In this document: positions 9,031 to 17,866 of the stretch, piece by piece
Layout: each line of letters opens with the position of its first letter
Numbering within the stretch: position 1 is the first letter of the stretch
From: Vasconcelosia minhoensis LEGE 07310
GTDB taxonomy: Bacteria > Cyanobacteriota > Cyanobacteriia > Phormidesmidales > Phormidesmidaceae
Direction of reading: 5' to 3'
Assembly (NCBI RefSeq): GCF_015207255.1
Contig: NZ_JADEXG010000016.1
Span: 25,042 to 89,041 of the forward strand
DNA length: 64,000 bases
The notes under the pieces: generated by a model
Databases searched by the model: none
Seen by the model: only the letters and a program-made list of their open reading frames with translations
Told to the model about the DNA's origin: nothing
Made by a program: the position numbers and the translations under genes

Positions 9031-10566
9031 TTAACCACCCGAGGTAAAGTTGTCCCGCTTGCGCACAAACAGATCGGTAAAGAAGGTAATCACCCGCCGC
9101 TTGCGTAGCTTAATGCTGGCGCTGACCGACATGCCCGAACGCAGCTCCAGATCTTGGCCATTCGTCAGCAGGGTCTGATCGTTCAGGTCAATCTCGGCTG
9201 GAAAGCGATAAAACTGAAAAACCTCATCCGGCGGCAGCGCATCAGAGCCGATGCTGACAATCTCGCCGTCCACATCGCCAAATTCGCTGTAGGGAAAAGC
9301 GTCAATGCGCACATCCACTTCTTGACCTATCTTGACAAAGCCGATGTCTTTGTTGGGAATATAAACCCGGGCGACCAGTGAATCCAGCGGCACAATCTCG
9401 AGAATCGGTTCCGTGGTGTTCGCGACATAGCCGGGGCGATTGGCTTTGAGGTTGAAGACCGTGCCATCGACTGGAGACTTCAGTACCTGATATTTCAGGG
9501 TTTGCTCCAGCTGGCTGATCTGGCTATTCAGCTCTTCCACCTGCTGGTCGTTTTGGATAATCCGCTGGGTTAGCTGGCTGTCAATTTCAGCAATTTTCTG
9601 GTTATTGACTGCAATCCGCTCCTGTAGCGTCTCCGCCGACTCAAAGCCGGTGCGAGTGACCTCCTGCTCTGCCTGAGCAATTTGAAATCGGAGTCGGTCT
9701 AGCTCTTCCCGCAGCGTATTCACCCGAGTGCGGCTATTGCTGACCTCCTGCTGCTGCTGGAGATAAGCGAGCTCTTCCACCGCGCCTTCCTCATTCAGCC
9801 GCCGGTAGCGGCCTAAGATATCCTGATTGATCGCCAGCTCGCTATTGGCATTCTCTAGCTGAGCCTGGGTTTGAGCCAGCTGTTCGCGGTACTGACTGGC
9901 CTGCAGCGCATTGATATTCTGCTGCGAACCTAACCTCGACTGAGCTGCCCTAAAGCGCTCCACCTGTTCTGGACTCAGGCCCTCGGTGTTGCCGCTAATT
10001 TGAGCGCGGTAAACCCGATTGCTCGCCTGAAGCTCAGCGCGATCGCGCCCGCCCTGGAGCAAATCGACCGAGATTGAGCTGGGCACGCTGCCCGGCGTCT
10101 GACCCGCTAAGATCGCTCGGTAGTAGTCATTTTCTGCCGTCAGCCGCTGCCGAATTTCTCGATTAGCCTGGAGCTCGGCCTGAGCTGCTGTCTGGTCTAG
10201 CGTCGCCACCGGCTGACCCGCCTCAACCACTTCGCCCTCCTCAACCAAGATTTCTTCAATCACGCCGCCAACGGGCGCCTGCACCTGCTGCACGACGCCC
10301 TCGGGCTCCAGCTTGCCTTGGGCCGGCACGGTTTCCTCGACCTGGGCGACAAAAGCCCAGGTTACCGACGCCACCGTTACCCCAATTAGGGTATAGACAA
10401 TCGCCCGGGACCACTTGGGCGACTGGCGCAGGATCACCGGTTGCTCAAACGGCTGCTGGGCTGGAATTGGGCTGACCACGTTGGGCGTAGGAGAATCGGC
10501 CTGAGCTGAGCCGCTGGCCCCATTCGTCCCATGGGTTGAATGGCCGTTACGAAAAGTCTGAGTCAT
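9031..10566 (-). CDS. HlyD-family membrane fusion protein of a type I secretion system
   Basis: A 511-residue periplasmic adaptor. A proline-rich cytoplasmic tail (1-55) leads to one membrane helix (about 56-75). A lipoyl/barrel-sandwich half motif follows (GVIEEILVEEGEVVEAGQPVATLD), then long coiled coils rich in Q, E and R (about 130-360). The second half motif is KSPVDGTVFNLKANRPGYV, and a beta-barrel domain ends the protein. HlyD proteins bridge the ABC exporter to a TolC-type outer-membrane channel. It lies 6 bases downstream of the exporter gene and has a GGGAGAA ribosome site. The likely cargo is the RTX exoprotein at 3931-6444. No TolC gene is visible in the window. Confidence 0.93.
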   Translation of the reverse strand: MTQTFRNGHSTHGTNGASGSAQADSPTPNVVSPIPAQQPFEQPVILRQSPKWSRAIVYTLIGVTVASVTWAFVAQVEETVPAQGKLEPEGVVQQVQAPVGGVIEEILVEEGEVVEAGQPVATLDQTAAQAELQANREIRQRLTAENDYYRAILAGQTPGSVPSSISVDLLQGGRDRAELQASNRVYRAQISGNTEGLSPEQVERFRAAQSRLGSQQNINALQASQYREQLAQTQAQLENANSELAINQDILGRYRRLNEEGAVEELAYLQQQQEVSNSRTRVNTLREELDRLRFQIAQAEQEVTRTGFESAETLQERIAVNNQKIAEIDSQLTQRIIQNDQQVEELNSQISQLEQTLKYQVLKSPVDGTVFNLKANRPGYVANTTEPILEIVPLDSLVARVYIPNKDIGFVKIGQEVDVRIDAFPYSEFGDVDGEIVSIGSDALPPDEVFQFYRFPAEIDLNDQTLLTNGQDLELRSGMSVSASIKLRKRRVITFFTDLFVRKRDNFTSGG

Positions 10567-10572
10567 GGCAAA

Positions 10573-13500
10573 TTATTCTCCCTGCTGTTGATAGAGACAG
10601 TAGTAGCGGCCCTTGAGGTCGAGCAGCTCTTGGTGAGTGCCGGACTCCACCACGCCGCCGCGATCCATCACTAGGATGCGTTCGGCTTTACGAATGGTGC
10701 TGAGCCGGTGAGTAATAAAGAAAACGGTGCGCCCCTGGGCCCAATGCATCAGGTTCTGGCAGACCTGGGCCTCGGTGTCATAGTCGAGAGCGCTGGTGGC
10801 CTCGTCGAGAATGAGCAGGCGGGGATTTTGCAGGATGGTGCGCGCGATCGCGATTCGCTGCCGCTGGCCGCCCGAAAGCGACGAGCCACGCTCACCCACC
10901 CGAGTATTGTAGCCCACCGGCAAATCCATAATAAACTCGTGGGCGCAGGCAATCTTCGCCGCTTCCAGAATCGACTCGGTATCGGCGTCGGGATGGGTCA
11001 AGGCAATGTTGTCCTGAATTGTGCCCTCAAACAGCAGGCTGTCCTGCGGCACAATCCCCACCTGCCGCCGCAGCGAATAGAGCTCTACCTTACTGATGTC
11101 GTACTGGTCGATCAGGATCCGCCCCGACTCGGGATTGTACAGCCGCGGCAGCAGCTTCATCAGCGTACTCTTACCCGAGCCGCTCTGCCCCACCACGCCG
11201 GTAAACTGCCCCGCCGGAAACTCCAGGTTGATGTTTACCAGCTGCATTGGGCCAGAGGGCGCGAACCGGAAGGAGATATTTTCGTAGCGTACGGTGCCTT
11301 TAATATCCGGCATCGGAATCTGGCTGCGGTTTTCGGCCTCCTGCTCCTGGGGATGGTCCAGAATGTCGCTCAGCCGCTCCAGCGAGAGCCCCGTTTCCTG
11401 AAAGTTTTGCCAGAGCTGGGTCAGCCGCAGCAGCGGCGCGGTGACGTAACCGGCAATGATCCGAAAGGCAATCAGCGCCCCCAGGGTCATCTTGCCGTCG
11501 AGGACTAGGTAGGCTCCGACCCACAGCACCAGCAGCCCCGAGAGCTTATTCAAAAAGCTGCTCGCCGACCCTGCCGTTGTTGAAGTGAGCACCGTCTTAA
11601 ACCCGTCGCTGACGTAGCGGGCGTAGCGCTCCTGCCATTTCCAGCGGGTTTTGAGCTCGATGTTCTGCGCCTTGACGGTCTGGATTCCTGACAGCGCCTC
11701 GACTAAAAATGACTGGGTTTCAGCATTGCGCTCCGCCTTGGCCCGCAGCTGCCGCCGCACGATTGGCGAAACCCCCAGCGTCAGCACCACAAACAGCGGG
11801 ATCGTCGCCAGCGCCACCACCGTCAGCTTGACGCTGTAAACCAGCATCACCACGATATAGACGACGGAGAACATGGCGTCCAGTACCACCGTCAGCGCTG
11901 TGCCGGTGAGAAACTGGCGAATATTCTCCAGCTCGTTCACCCGGCTAGACAGTTCCCCCACCGGGCGACGGTCAAAATAGCGCAGCGGCAGCCGCAGCAG
12001 GTGGTCAATAATTTCCGAGCCGAGGGCCATGTCGATGCGATTGGTCGTATCGACAAACAGATAGGTGCGCAGGCTGGTTAAAATGGCTTCAAAAATTGCC
12101 ACAATCACCAGAAAAATGCCTAGCACATGCAGCGTATCGGCGCTGTTCTGAACAATGACCCGGTCGATGATCACCTGCACCATCAGCGGGTTTGCCAGGC
12201 CAAATACCTGTACAAACAGCGAAGCTATCAGCACCTCGGTTAGCACCCAGCGGTACTTTTTCAGCGACGGCAAAAACCAGCTCAGGCCAAAGCGCTGCTG
12301 CGGCGTTTGCTCCGTTGCTTCGAGCAGCAGGATCTCGCCCTCTGCGCCCCAAATTTCTTCAAAGGCCTGGGGCGAATGGCGAATGATACCGCGCTCTGAA
12401 GGTACGCCCAGAATGTACTCCCGGGGCGTCGCCTTATAGATCACCGCAAAGCTATCGCGCCATTTAATCAGCGCTAGCTTCGGCAGCCGCCCAATCGACG
12501 ACGCCGGAATCATTGCCAGCTGCGGCTTTAGCCCTTGCAGGTCGGCTACCGCCCCACAAGCTCCCAGAGAAAGCTGGCCCAGCCGCGCTTTCTGATTGGT
12601 CAATACCTTCCGCACCACGTCCCGCTTAAACGGCATGTTGAAATGCTTGGCCAGCATATTGAAGCAGGCCAGAGCCGCATCAACTTCACCGCGACCGCGG
12701 ACATGGGGATAGCTGACGGTGGTGTCAGAGCGTAAGGCCGTCTCGGCGTAGGGCGGCGTTTCGGCCGTTACTTCAGGTGCGTAGGGAATGTCTTCCGACG
12801 CCGGGGCGTCGCTCCCAGCCGGGTCTGAGACTTCGACCCCGGTGAGACTTCCACCCGAACTGGCGGGCTGAGTCCGCCGCCGGTCTAGTTCCGCTTCGGC
12901 GTCCTGCAGCGTCCGCAGCCTGATCCCTACCATCCTGACGGCCGTCTGGCAGTTAAAGGACTCGGGTAGCGCTGCCGGATCGAGCCAGCTGCCGACCGGG
13001 TAGCCCGCTACGTCACCACCGCTCACCCCCCAAACCCAACCGCGGACTAACCGGGTGGCCGGTACCGTCCCGCGCTCTAGCTGACAGACCTGGGCCTCCG
13101 CGGTCGCCTGGCGGGCGCGCTCGAGCAAATTTTCGACGCTGCGAGCCTGGTTTTTGAAATACTGGCCCATCAGCTCATAGAGCTCAGGCAGATGGGCTGA
13201 GGCGAAAATGGCCTCGGCAAACTCGGGATAGGCAGCGATCAGCTGATTGACCGTGCTCACTGGCACCGTGATCGCAGTCACCTCAGAAGAGGCGATCGCG
13301 CTTTCGCAGGCCACCCCGCGCACCATTCCGGCCAGCCCCAGGATCGCCCCCGGCGCCAGCAGGGTCAGCGTCACCGGGTTCTGGGTGTAGGGATCGTAGC
13401 CGAGCAGTCGCGCCTGTCCCTCGATTAGCACAATGAGCTGGTAGGGCAGGGTTTCTCGGCGCAAAATGGGCTGACCAATCCGGTAGCGCAGCCGCTGGCT

Positions 13501-13614
13501 ATTGGCCGCGAGCTGTTCTAGGGCTTCGACCGGCAGCCGGTCGAAGGGTGCGATCGCGCCCAGACCCTGCGCAATTGAAAGATCGGCAATCTCTGAAAAG
13601 TCGGTGTAAGTCAT
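10573..13614 (-). CDS. HlyB-like ABC exporter with N-terminal cNMP-binding and inactive C39-like domains
   Basis: About 1013 residues. I place the start at ATG 13614 because the longer frame to 13704 runs into the upstream gene. Domains: a cyclic-nucleotide-binding fold (about 20-130, LIEGQARLLGY...GAILGL), a linker, a C39 peptidase-like domain (about 309-435), six membrane helices (about 465-740) and an ATPase domain with Walker A VGQSGSGKST, signature LSGGQRQRIAIARTI and Walker B LLILDEATSALD. In the C39 domain the usual catalytic DC is DA (residues 312-313) and the catalytic His region reads DSFAVIY, so it should not cleave leaders. That is the HlyB-type arrangement for RTX substrates with a C-terminal signal. 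Confidence 0.93.
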   Translation of the reverse strand: MTYTDFSEIADLSIAQGLGAIAPFDRLPVEALEQLAANSQRLRYRIGQPILRRETLPYQLIVLIEGQARLLGYDPYTQNPVTLTLLAPGAILGLAGMVRGVACESAIASSEVTAITVPVSTVNQLIAAYPEFAEAIFASAHLPELYELMGQYFKNQARSVENLLERARQATAEAQVCQLERGTVPATRLVRGWVWGVSGGDVAGYPVGSWLDPAALPESFNCQTAVRMVGIRLRTLQDAEAELDRRRTQPASSGGSLTGVEVSDPAGSDAPASEDIPYAPEVTAETPPYAETALRSDTTVSYPHVRGRGEVDAALACFNMLAKHFNMPFKRDVVRKVLTNQKARLGQLSLGACGAVADLQGLKPQLAMIPASSIGRLPKLALIKWRDSFAVIYKATPREYILGVPSERGIIRHSPQAFEEIWGAEGEILLLEATEQTPQQRFGLSWFLPSLKKYRWVLTEVLIASLFVQVFGLANPLMVQVIIDRVIVQNSADTLHVLGIFLVIVAIFEAILTSLRTYLFVDTTNRIDMALGSEIIDHLLRLPLRYFDRRPVGELSSRVNELENIRQFLTGTALTVVLDAMFSVVYIVVMLVYSVKLTVVALATIPLFVVLTLGVSPIVRRQLRAKAERNAETQSFLVEALSGIQTVKAQNIELKTRWKWQERYARYVSDGFKTVLTSTTAGSASSFLNKLSGLLVLWVGAYLVLDGKMTLGALIAFRIIAGYVTAPLLRLTQLWQNFQETGLSLERLSDILDHPQEQEAENRSQIPMPDIKGTVRYENISFRFAPSGPMQLVNINLEFPAGQFTGVVGQSGSGKSTLMKLLPRLYNPESGRILIDQYDISKVELYSLRRQVGIVPQDSLLFEGTIQDNIALTHPDADTESILEAAKIACAHEFIMDLPVGYNTRVGERGSSLSGGQRQRIAIARTILQNPRLLILDEATSALDYDTEAQVCQNLMHWAQGRTVFFITHRLSTIRKAERILVMDRGGVVESGTHQELLDLKGRYYCLYQQQGE

Positions 13615-13622
13615 CGTGCAAA

Positions 13623-14375
13623 CTATGTAACGGGCATAGGAGAGGGGTCGGGGGTAGAGGTCATGACCTCCATGGGCGTTTCCTGGAGCTGCTGCCGCAG
13701 CCATTCTTGAAAGAGCTCATCGAGCAGCCGCTGCCGCGTCGCCTCGTCCATCTGGGCGGGAACAAACTTTTCCAGTCGGGCAATCACCAGCCATTCGCCA
13801 ATTGGGGTCGGTGCCCAGAGCTGGCCCGGCTGACTGACGGAGAGCATCTGCGCTAGGACGGGATGCGGCACACTGAGTTCCACCGGGCCAATCAGCCCGC
13901 CGGTTTGCGCCTCCTGCCCCTCAGCATACTGCCGCGCCAGTTCGGCGAACGAGTCGCCGTCATCGCTAATCCGGAAGTAGAGCTCCTGAGCCAGGCTGGC
14001 ATCCTGTGTCCGAATCAGGGAATAGAGCACCCGGTCCAGGCTGGCTTTTCGCTGCAGGAAATAGGATTCGAGCTGCGACCCCCAGTTTTCTTCCTTGAAA
14101 TGGCTGAGCCGCTCTTCATAGACCAGCTGGTCTAGCAGCTGATCTAACGTCAGCTGTTGCTGCTGCAGCCACTCCTGCTGGTCCGCCTCGGTCAGGAGCT
14201 GATGATTTTGGCAAAATGACCGATAGACCTGCTCCGGGTCGCATTCAACGGGCGCGATCGCGGTTTCTATAATCAGCCGCTGTGCCAGCTGCGGAATCAT
14301 CTGATACTGCGTCAGCTTCTCCAGCAGTGCTGGTGCATCTAGCTGTGTTTGCCCAATTCGAAGTACTGGCCCCAT
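13623..14375 (-). CDS. Parvulin-type peptidylprolyl isomerase (PpiC/SurA-like)
   Basis: A 250-residue protein with a helical N-terminal half and a rotamase core around residues 125-215 (GDSFAELARQYAEG, TGGLIGPVELSVPHPVLAQML, GEWLVIARLEKF). It has no signal peptide, so it may act in the cytoplasm on exporter substrates. It is the first gene of a three-gene run, isomerase then ABC exporter then HlyD, with only 8 bases to the next start. This order is common in cyanobacterial type I secretion clusters and suggests that it keeps the RTX cargo foldable or supports exporter assembly. The role is inferred from context. Confidence 0.85.
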   Translation of the reverse strand: MGPVLRIGQTQLDAPALLEKLTQYQMIPQLAQRLIIETAIAPVECDPEQVYRSFCQNHQLLTEADQQEWLQQQQLTLDQLLDQLVYEERLSHFKEENWGSQLESYFLQRKASLDRVLYSLIRTQDASLAQELYFRISDDGDSFAELARQYAEGQEAQTGGLIGPVELSVPHPVLAQMLSVSQPGQLWAPTPIGEWLVIARLEKFVPAQMDEATRQRLLDELFQEWLRQQLQETPMEVMTSTPDPSPMPVT

Positions 14376-14441
14376 GTCCTAACTTTTTTTGATGATTGCT
14401 AACGTTCAGCGTTCCCGGATTGGAATACAAATCAACTTTAC

Positions 14442-14493
14442 ATAGTGCTGGGTGAATTGGCCATTCTAGAATGGCCAATTCACCCAGCACTAT
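14442..14493. repeat. 52-bp perfect palindrome
   Basis: The 52 bases read identically on both strands with no spacer: the left 26 bases start ATAGTGCTGGGTGAATTGG and the centre is TCTAGA at 14465-14470. Flanking bases (C on both sides) do not extend the match. It lies 67 bases upstream of the isomerase start and about 150 bases past the end of the binding-protein gene. No T-run follows on either strand, so it does not look like a classical terminator. It could be a REP/MITE-like element or a dimeric protein site. Confidence 0.95.
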
Positions 14494-14646
14494 CCCTGCT
14501 CCCTAGCAGCACTGGCAGCACTCAAAGGGGCCCATAATCTCTATCTGAGTTTTCTTAGAAAAGTCCGCTCAGATTATCTCAAAAAGGTGAAATTCTAGGG
14601 TTAACACAGGGATAAAGATTCAGAATCGTTGAAAGTTTAACGATCC

Positions 14647-15954
14647 TCAGCGGGCATCCCACTCCGCTGCTGCGTCCTCAACCGCCTGATCGACCGTCTT
14701 TTCCGCTAGCATGGCAGCCTGCAGGTTGTCATAGACAATTTTTTGCAATTCCTTAATATCTTCCATCGCGGGAATCAGCACTTCGGCATTAGCGAGCTGG
14801 TTGGCACTGACCGAGCGAGCCAGCTCAACCGGTGAGGCATCGGCGGGCAGATCGGTAAAATAGCTATCTTCCGTCGCGGCAATGGTAGAAGGCAGCACGT
14901 TCGCCGCTTTGGCAAAAGCCAGCTGATTTTCGTCATTGGTAACGTAGAGGGCAAACTTCAGCGCTGCCTCCGGCACGTCAGTCGAGCGCGGAATCACCAA
15001 ATTCATCACCGCTACGTTGGTCTTGCCCGTGCTGCCGCTGATCTGGGGCGCTACCGCTGTCGCCTCCGCAATGTCGGGTGCATTTTTGGCGATCGCGTCC
15101 AAAAACTCAGCCCCCGATGCCAGAATCGCCGTTTCTCCAGCCTGATAGAGCTCAATGGCGCGGCGATGTCCCTGAGTCAAAACTTCCCGCGGCAGCAGCT
15201 CCTGCTGATATAGATCTGTCCAGTATTGAAAAACGGCCCGGCCGGCCGGCGTATTAAACGCCGCATTGCCTTCCTGATCGACCAGGGGTACGCCCATCTG
15301 GACAAAGGACTGCATCACATCCGCGGCGTCATCGGGCACAAAGCTGATAAAAAAGGCATGCTTACCCGTCTCCGCTTTAATCTGCTTTGCCACTTCAGCA
15401 AGTTCTGCAAAAGTCGCTGGCGGGTCACTGATGCCCGCTGCCTGAAAAATATTTTGGTTGTAAAGCGTCACTCGGGCGGTTAAATACCAGGGCAGCCCAA
15501 AGCTTTCATTGGCCAGCGTGCTGGCCTGCCAAATCTTCGGCAGGTAAACTGCCTTTTGCTCTGCTGAAACGGCCTCATTGAGCGGCAGCCAAGCGTTGCG
15601 GCTAGCCAGCTGGGAGGCAAAATCTGGGTTGAGATTGACGACGTCTGGCGCCGTATTCGCTGACACTGCCGTCAGCACCTTGCTCTGCATATCAGCCCAG
15701 GGGACATCGACCCAGTTCACCGTAATATCAGCATTCTCAGCCTCAAAGTCGGCAATCAGCTGATTGAAGTAGTCGGTAAACTTAGGCTGAAGCTGCATCG
15801 TCCAGAACTCGACCGTCTGGGTGCCGGACTGCTCATCCCCTGCGGCTGTTTCATTAGCCGATCGAGAACCGCTGCTACAGCTTGCCAAAATGGCGATCAG
15901 GCTGCCGACTAGCACCAGCGCCAAAAATTTTCTCCAGTGGCGAAACGGATTCAT
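14647..15954 (-). CDS. Extracellular solute-binding lipoprotein, family 1 (sugar type)
   Basis: A 435-residue binding protein with a lipoprotein signal (hydrophobic helix at about 10-24, lipobox LASC with Cys about 26). The mature part has family-1 features such as NADITVNWVDVPWADMQ, TAPDVVNLNPDFASQLASR and FGLPWYLTARVTLYNQ. Such proteins capture sugars or glycerol-phosphate derivatives in the periplasm for an ABC permease (UgpB/MalE group). No permease or ATPase is adjacent, so it is an orphan here and the substrate cannot be named. The tail is alanine-rich and ends in AAEWDAR. Confidence 0.85.
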   Translation of the reverse strand: MNPFRHWRKFLALVLVGSLIAILASCSSGSRSANETAAGDEQSGTQTVEFWTMQLQPKFTDYFNQLIADFEAENADITVNWVDVPWADMQSKVLTAVSANTAPDVVNLNPDFASQLASRNAWLPLNEAVSAEQKAVYLPKIWQASTLANESFGLPWYLTARVTLYNQNIFQAAGISDPPATFAELAEVAKQIKAETGKHAFFISFVPDDAADVMQSFVQMGVPLVDQEGNAAFNTPAGRAVFQYWTDLYQQELLPREVLTQGHRRAIELYQAGETAILASGAEFLDAIAKNAPDIAEATAVAPQISGSTGKTNVAVMNLVIPRSTDVPEAALKFALYVTNDENQLAFAKAANVLPSTIAATEDSYFTDLPADASPVELARSVSANQLANAEVLIPAMEDIKELQKIVYDNLQAAMLAEKTVDQAVEDAAAEWDAR

Positions 15955-16610
15955 AGCAAGACTTTAGGGTGAAGGGCAGTCAGGTTCGCGAAAGCGGGCC
16001 GCGAACCCCGCCCGACGGCCGCCGGGCGAAGCCCATTATAGGCAATTGTCGCGCCGACCTCAATTATCCCAACTTGACTGAGGCTTGCGTTAGTTTGTTT
16101 CAGCTCATGGGCAGGTTATATCACCGGCATAGCTAAGCAGCGTCAACCGCAATGTCCCGGAAAAGCTGACTCGTTTTCCCGGCGTTTTCGATGAAGTTTT
16201 GAAATCGCATTGGGGATGACGGGGGATATAGGCTTTGTCGCAGGTAAGAATGACGACTCCGTAATTCTACCGAACTTTATCCCTTGCCCCTCCCAATCTT
16301 TCCTAGATCGGGTAATATCGCTCGTAAAAAAGTACACCCCCAGTTCACACCTTTTGCGAGGGCTTTTTGCAGATATTTATGGGCTTTTACCCATTCCTGT
16401 TTCCTTCTTCATCGAGAATGAGGAAAATCCGTAAAAAACCGTTGTTTAAACCTAATTTTGGGCAAAATACTCTCGGTTCCAATTCTGGCGGTCTCAACTC
16501 TGGCGGTTCTGGCTCGGGCCGGTTCTGACGCTATGCCAAAACGTCGTGGGCCAGATCCAAGCCAAAGCTGAATCCGTAGTTTAAGGGCTCGGGTTTTGCC
16601 GCGATCGCAA
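15955..16610. other. Long intergenic region between divergent genes
   Basis: About 650 bases between the binding-protein start and the tandem repeat before pilM. I see a GC-rich near-palindrome around 16010-16030, no convincing gene and no tRNA. Near 16488-16530 the motif TCTGGCGGT recurs in a loose direct repeat (CAATTCTGGCGGTCTCAA, CTCTGGCGGTTCTGGC) just ahead of the perfect 13-bp repeats. Short open frames exist on both strands but lack protein-like composition. Confidence 0.45.
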
Positions 16611-16740
16611 CTGGCTGACTTCTCTGGCTGACTTCTCTGGCTGACTTCTCTGGCTGACTTCTCTGGCTGACTTCTCTGGCTGACTTCTCTGGCTGACTTC
16701 TCTGGCTGACTTCTCTGGCTGACTTCTCTGGCTGACTTCT
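16611..16740. repeat. 13-bp tandem repeat, 10 perfect copies, upstream of pilM
   Basis: The unit CTGGCTGACTTCT is repeated ten times without a mismatch, followed by a partial unit (CTGGC). The array ends 40 bases before the pilM start codon, so it sits in the 5' leader or promoter region of the pilus operon. Because 13 is not a multiple of three, all three minus-strand frames through it are open; these are not treated as genes. Copy-number change could alter spacing of promoter or leader elements. Confidence 0.97.
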
Positions 16741-16780
16741 CTGGCCAAATTCCCAAATCTTCCGTGGGCGGACAATTACT

Positions 16781-17863
16781 GTGAACAATTTAAAGTCTTT
16801 ATTTTCTAGAAAACCGCCTGGGGTCGGGGTAGAGCTGACGCCTGAGCGAGTCAATATTGCCCGCCTGCGTCGGCAGGGACAAAAGCTCCAGCTAGAGACG
16901 CTCTACTCGGCAGAAATTCCTGAAGGCATTTTTGAAGAGGGTCAGATTGTCGATAGTAGTGAGATGGCCGCGGTAATCCAGTCTGCCCTGAGTGAAAGCA
17001 AGCTCAAGGCCAAGCGAGTGACCTCAGCTATTCCCGGCCGGGCGATTACCCGCGTGATTCCAGTGCCTTCAGAGCTAGACGATGCTGAATTGCGGGAAAT
17101 GGTGCTCAACCAAGAGGCCAGCCTGTACCTGCCCTTTCCCCGCGAAGAAGCAGACGTGGACTACCAAAAGCTGGGCTTTTTTGTCGATGAGGATGGGATA
17201 GAAAAGGTTCAGGTGCTGCTAGTCGCTGTTAAGAAAGGCATCACCGATACCTATGCCGAAACCTTTGCCCAGGCCGGGCTGACGCTAGATATTTTAGAAA
17301 CCTCTAACTTTGCCCTGATTCGGACGATTCGCGAGCAGCTGAGGCAGTTTACCTCGCAAGAATCGGCGGCGATTGTCGATATCCAATTTGAAAGTACTGA
17401 AATTTCAATTGTGGTAGACGGCATTCCCCATTTTTCTCGCACCGTGCCGATTGGTACCTTCCAAATTCAAAGCGCCCTGAGTCGGGCCATGAACTTACCG
17501 CCCAATCGTAACACCGACCTGATCCAAGGTATGGCCGTACCTGCCGCCGCTGCTCGGGCGGGCGGCGGCAACCCCGGCACCACCGCGATGCTGCGAATCC
17601 TGGGCGAGCTGTCAGATGAGCTGCGGCGCTCGATCGACTTTTATCTGAATCAAAGCGCAAATATCGAGGTGACGCAGCTGCTGCTGGCAGGGCCGGGTGG
17701 CGCCATCGGTCAGCTTGACGAATTTTTTACCCAGCGGCTCAACCTGCCGGCTAGCCTAATTGACCCGATTACGGCGCTATCGCTGGAGGTCAGTGAAGAT
17801 ATTTCCCCGGCCCAGCGGCCGGGACTGGCTACTGTACTGGGTTTAGGCCTTCGAGAGGTATAG
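16781..17863 (+). CDS. pilM: Type IV pilus assembly protein PilM
   Basis: A 360-residue actin-like cytoplasmic ATPase that binds the N-terminus of PilN and links the inner-membrane pilus platform to the motor. Seen: VGVELTPERVNIARL near the start, SAIPGRAITRVIPVP, then AAIVDIQFESTEISIVVDG (phosphate-binding loop of the actin fold) and LLLAGPGGAIGQLDEFF near 305. Start is GTG at 16781; upstream is the tandem repeat and only a weak ribosome site. It heads pilM-pilN-pilO-pilQ, with 3 bases to pilN. Confidence 0.93.
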   Translation: MNNLKSLFSRKPPGVGVELTPERVNIARLRRQGQKLQLETLYSAEIPEGIFEEGQIVDSSEMAAVIQSALSESKLKAKRVTSAIPGRAITRVIPVPSELDDAELREMVLNQEASLYLPFPREEADVDYQKLGFFVDEDGIEKVQVLLVAVKKGITDTYAETFAQAGLTLDILETSNFALIRTIREQLRQFTSQESAAIVDIQFESTEISIVVDGIPHFSRTVPIGTFQIQSALSRAMNLPPNRNTDLIQGMAVPAAAARAGGGNPGTTAMLRILGELSDELRRSIDFYLNQSANIEVTQLLLAGPGGAIGQLDEFFTQRLNLPASLIDPITALSLEVSEDISPAQRPGLATVLGLGLREV

Positions 17864-17866
17864 AAC

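Noticed and set aside
13615..13704. 30-residue N-terminal extension of the ABC exporter
   Set aside because: It would overlap the isomerase gene by 82 bases and has no family resemblance; ATG 13614 fits the cNMP domain start.
14442..14493. Palindrome as a simple terminator of the binding-protein gene
   Set aside because: No T-run follows on the minus strand and the stem has no loop, unlike the two clear terminators in the window.
16409..16854. Three overlapping minus-strand open frames with a repeated 13-residue unit
   Set aside because: They exist only because the 13-bp tandem repeat has no minus-strand stop in any frame; they overlap each other and the pilM start.
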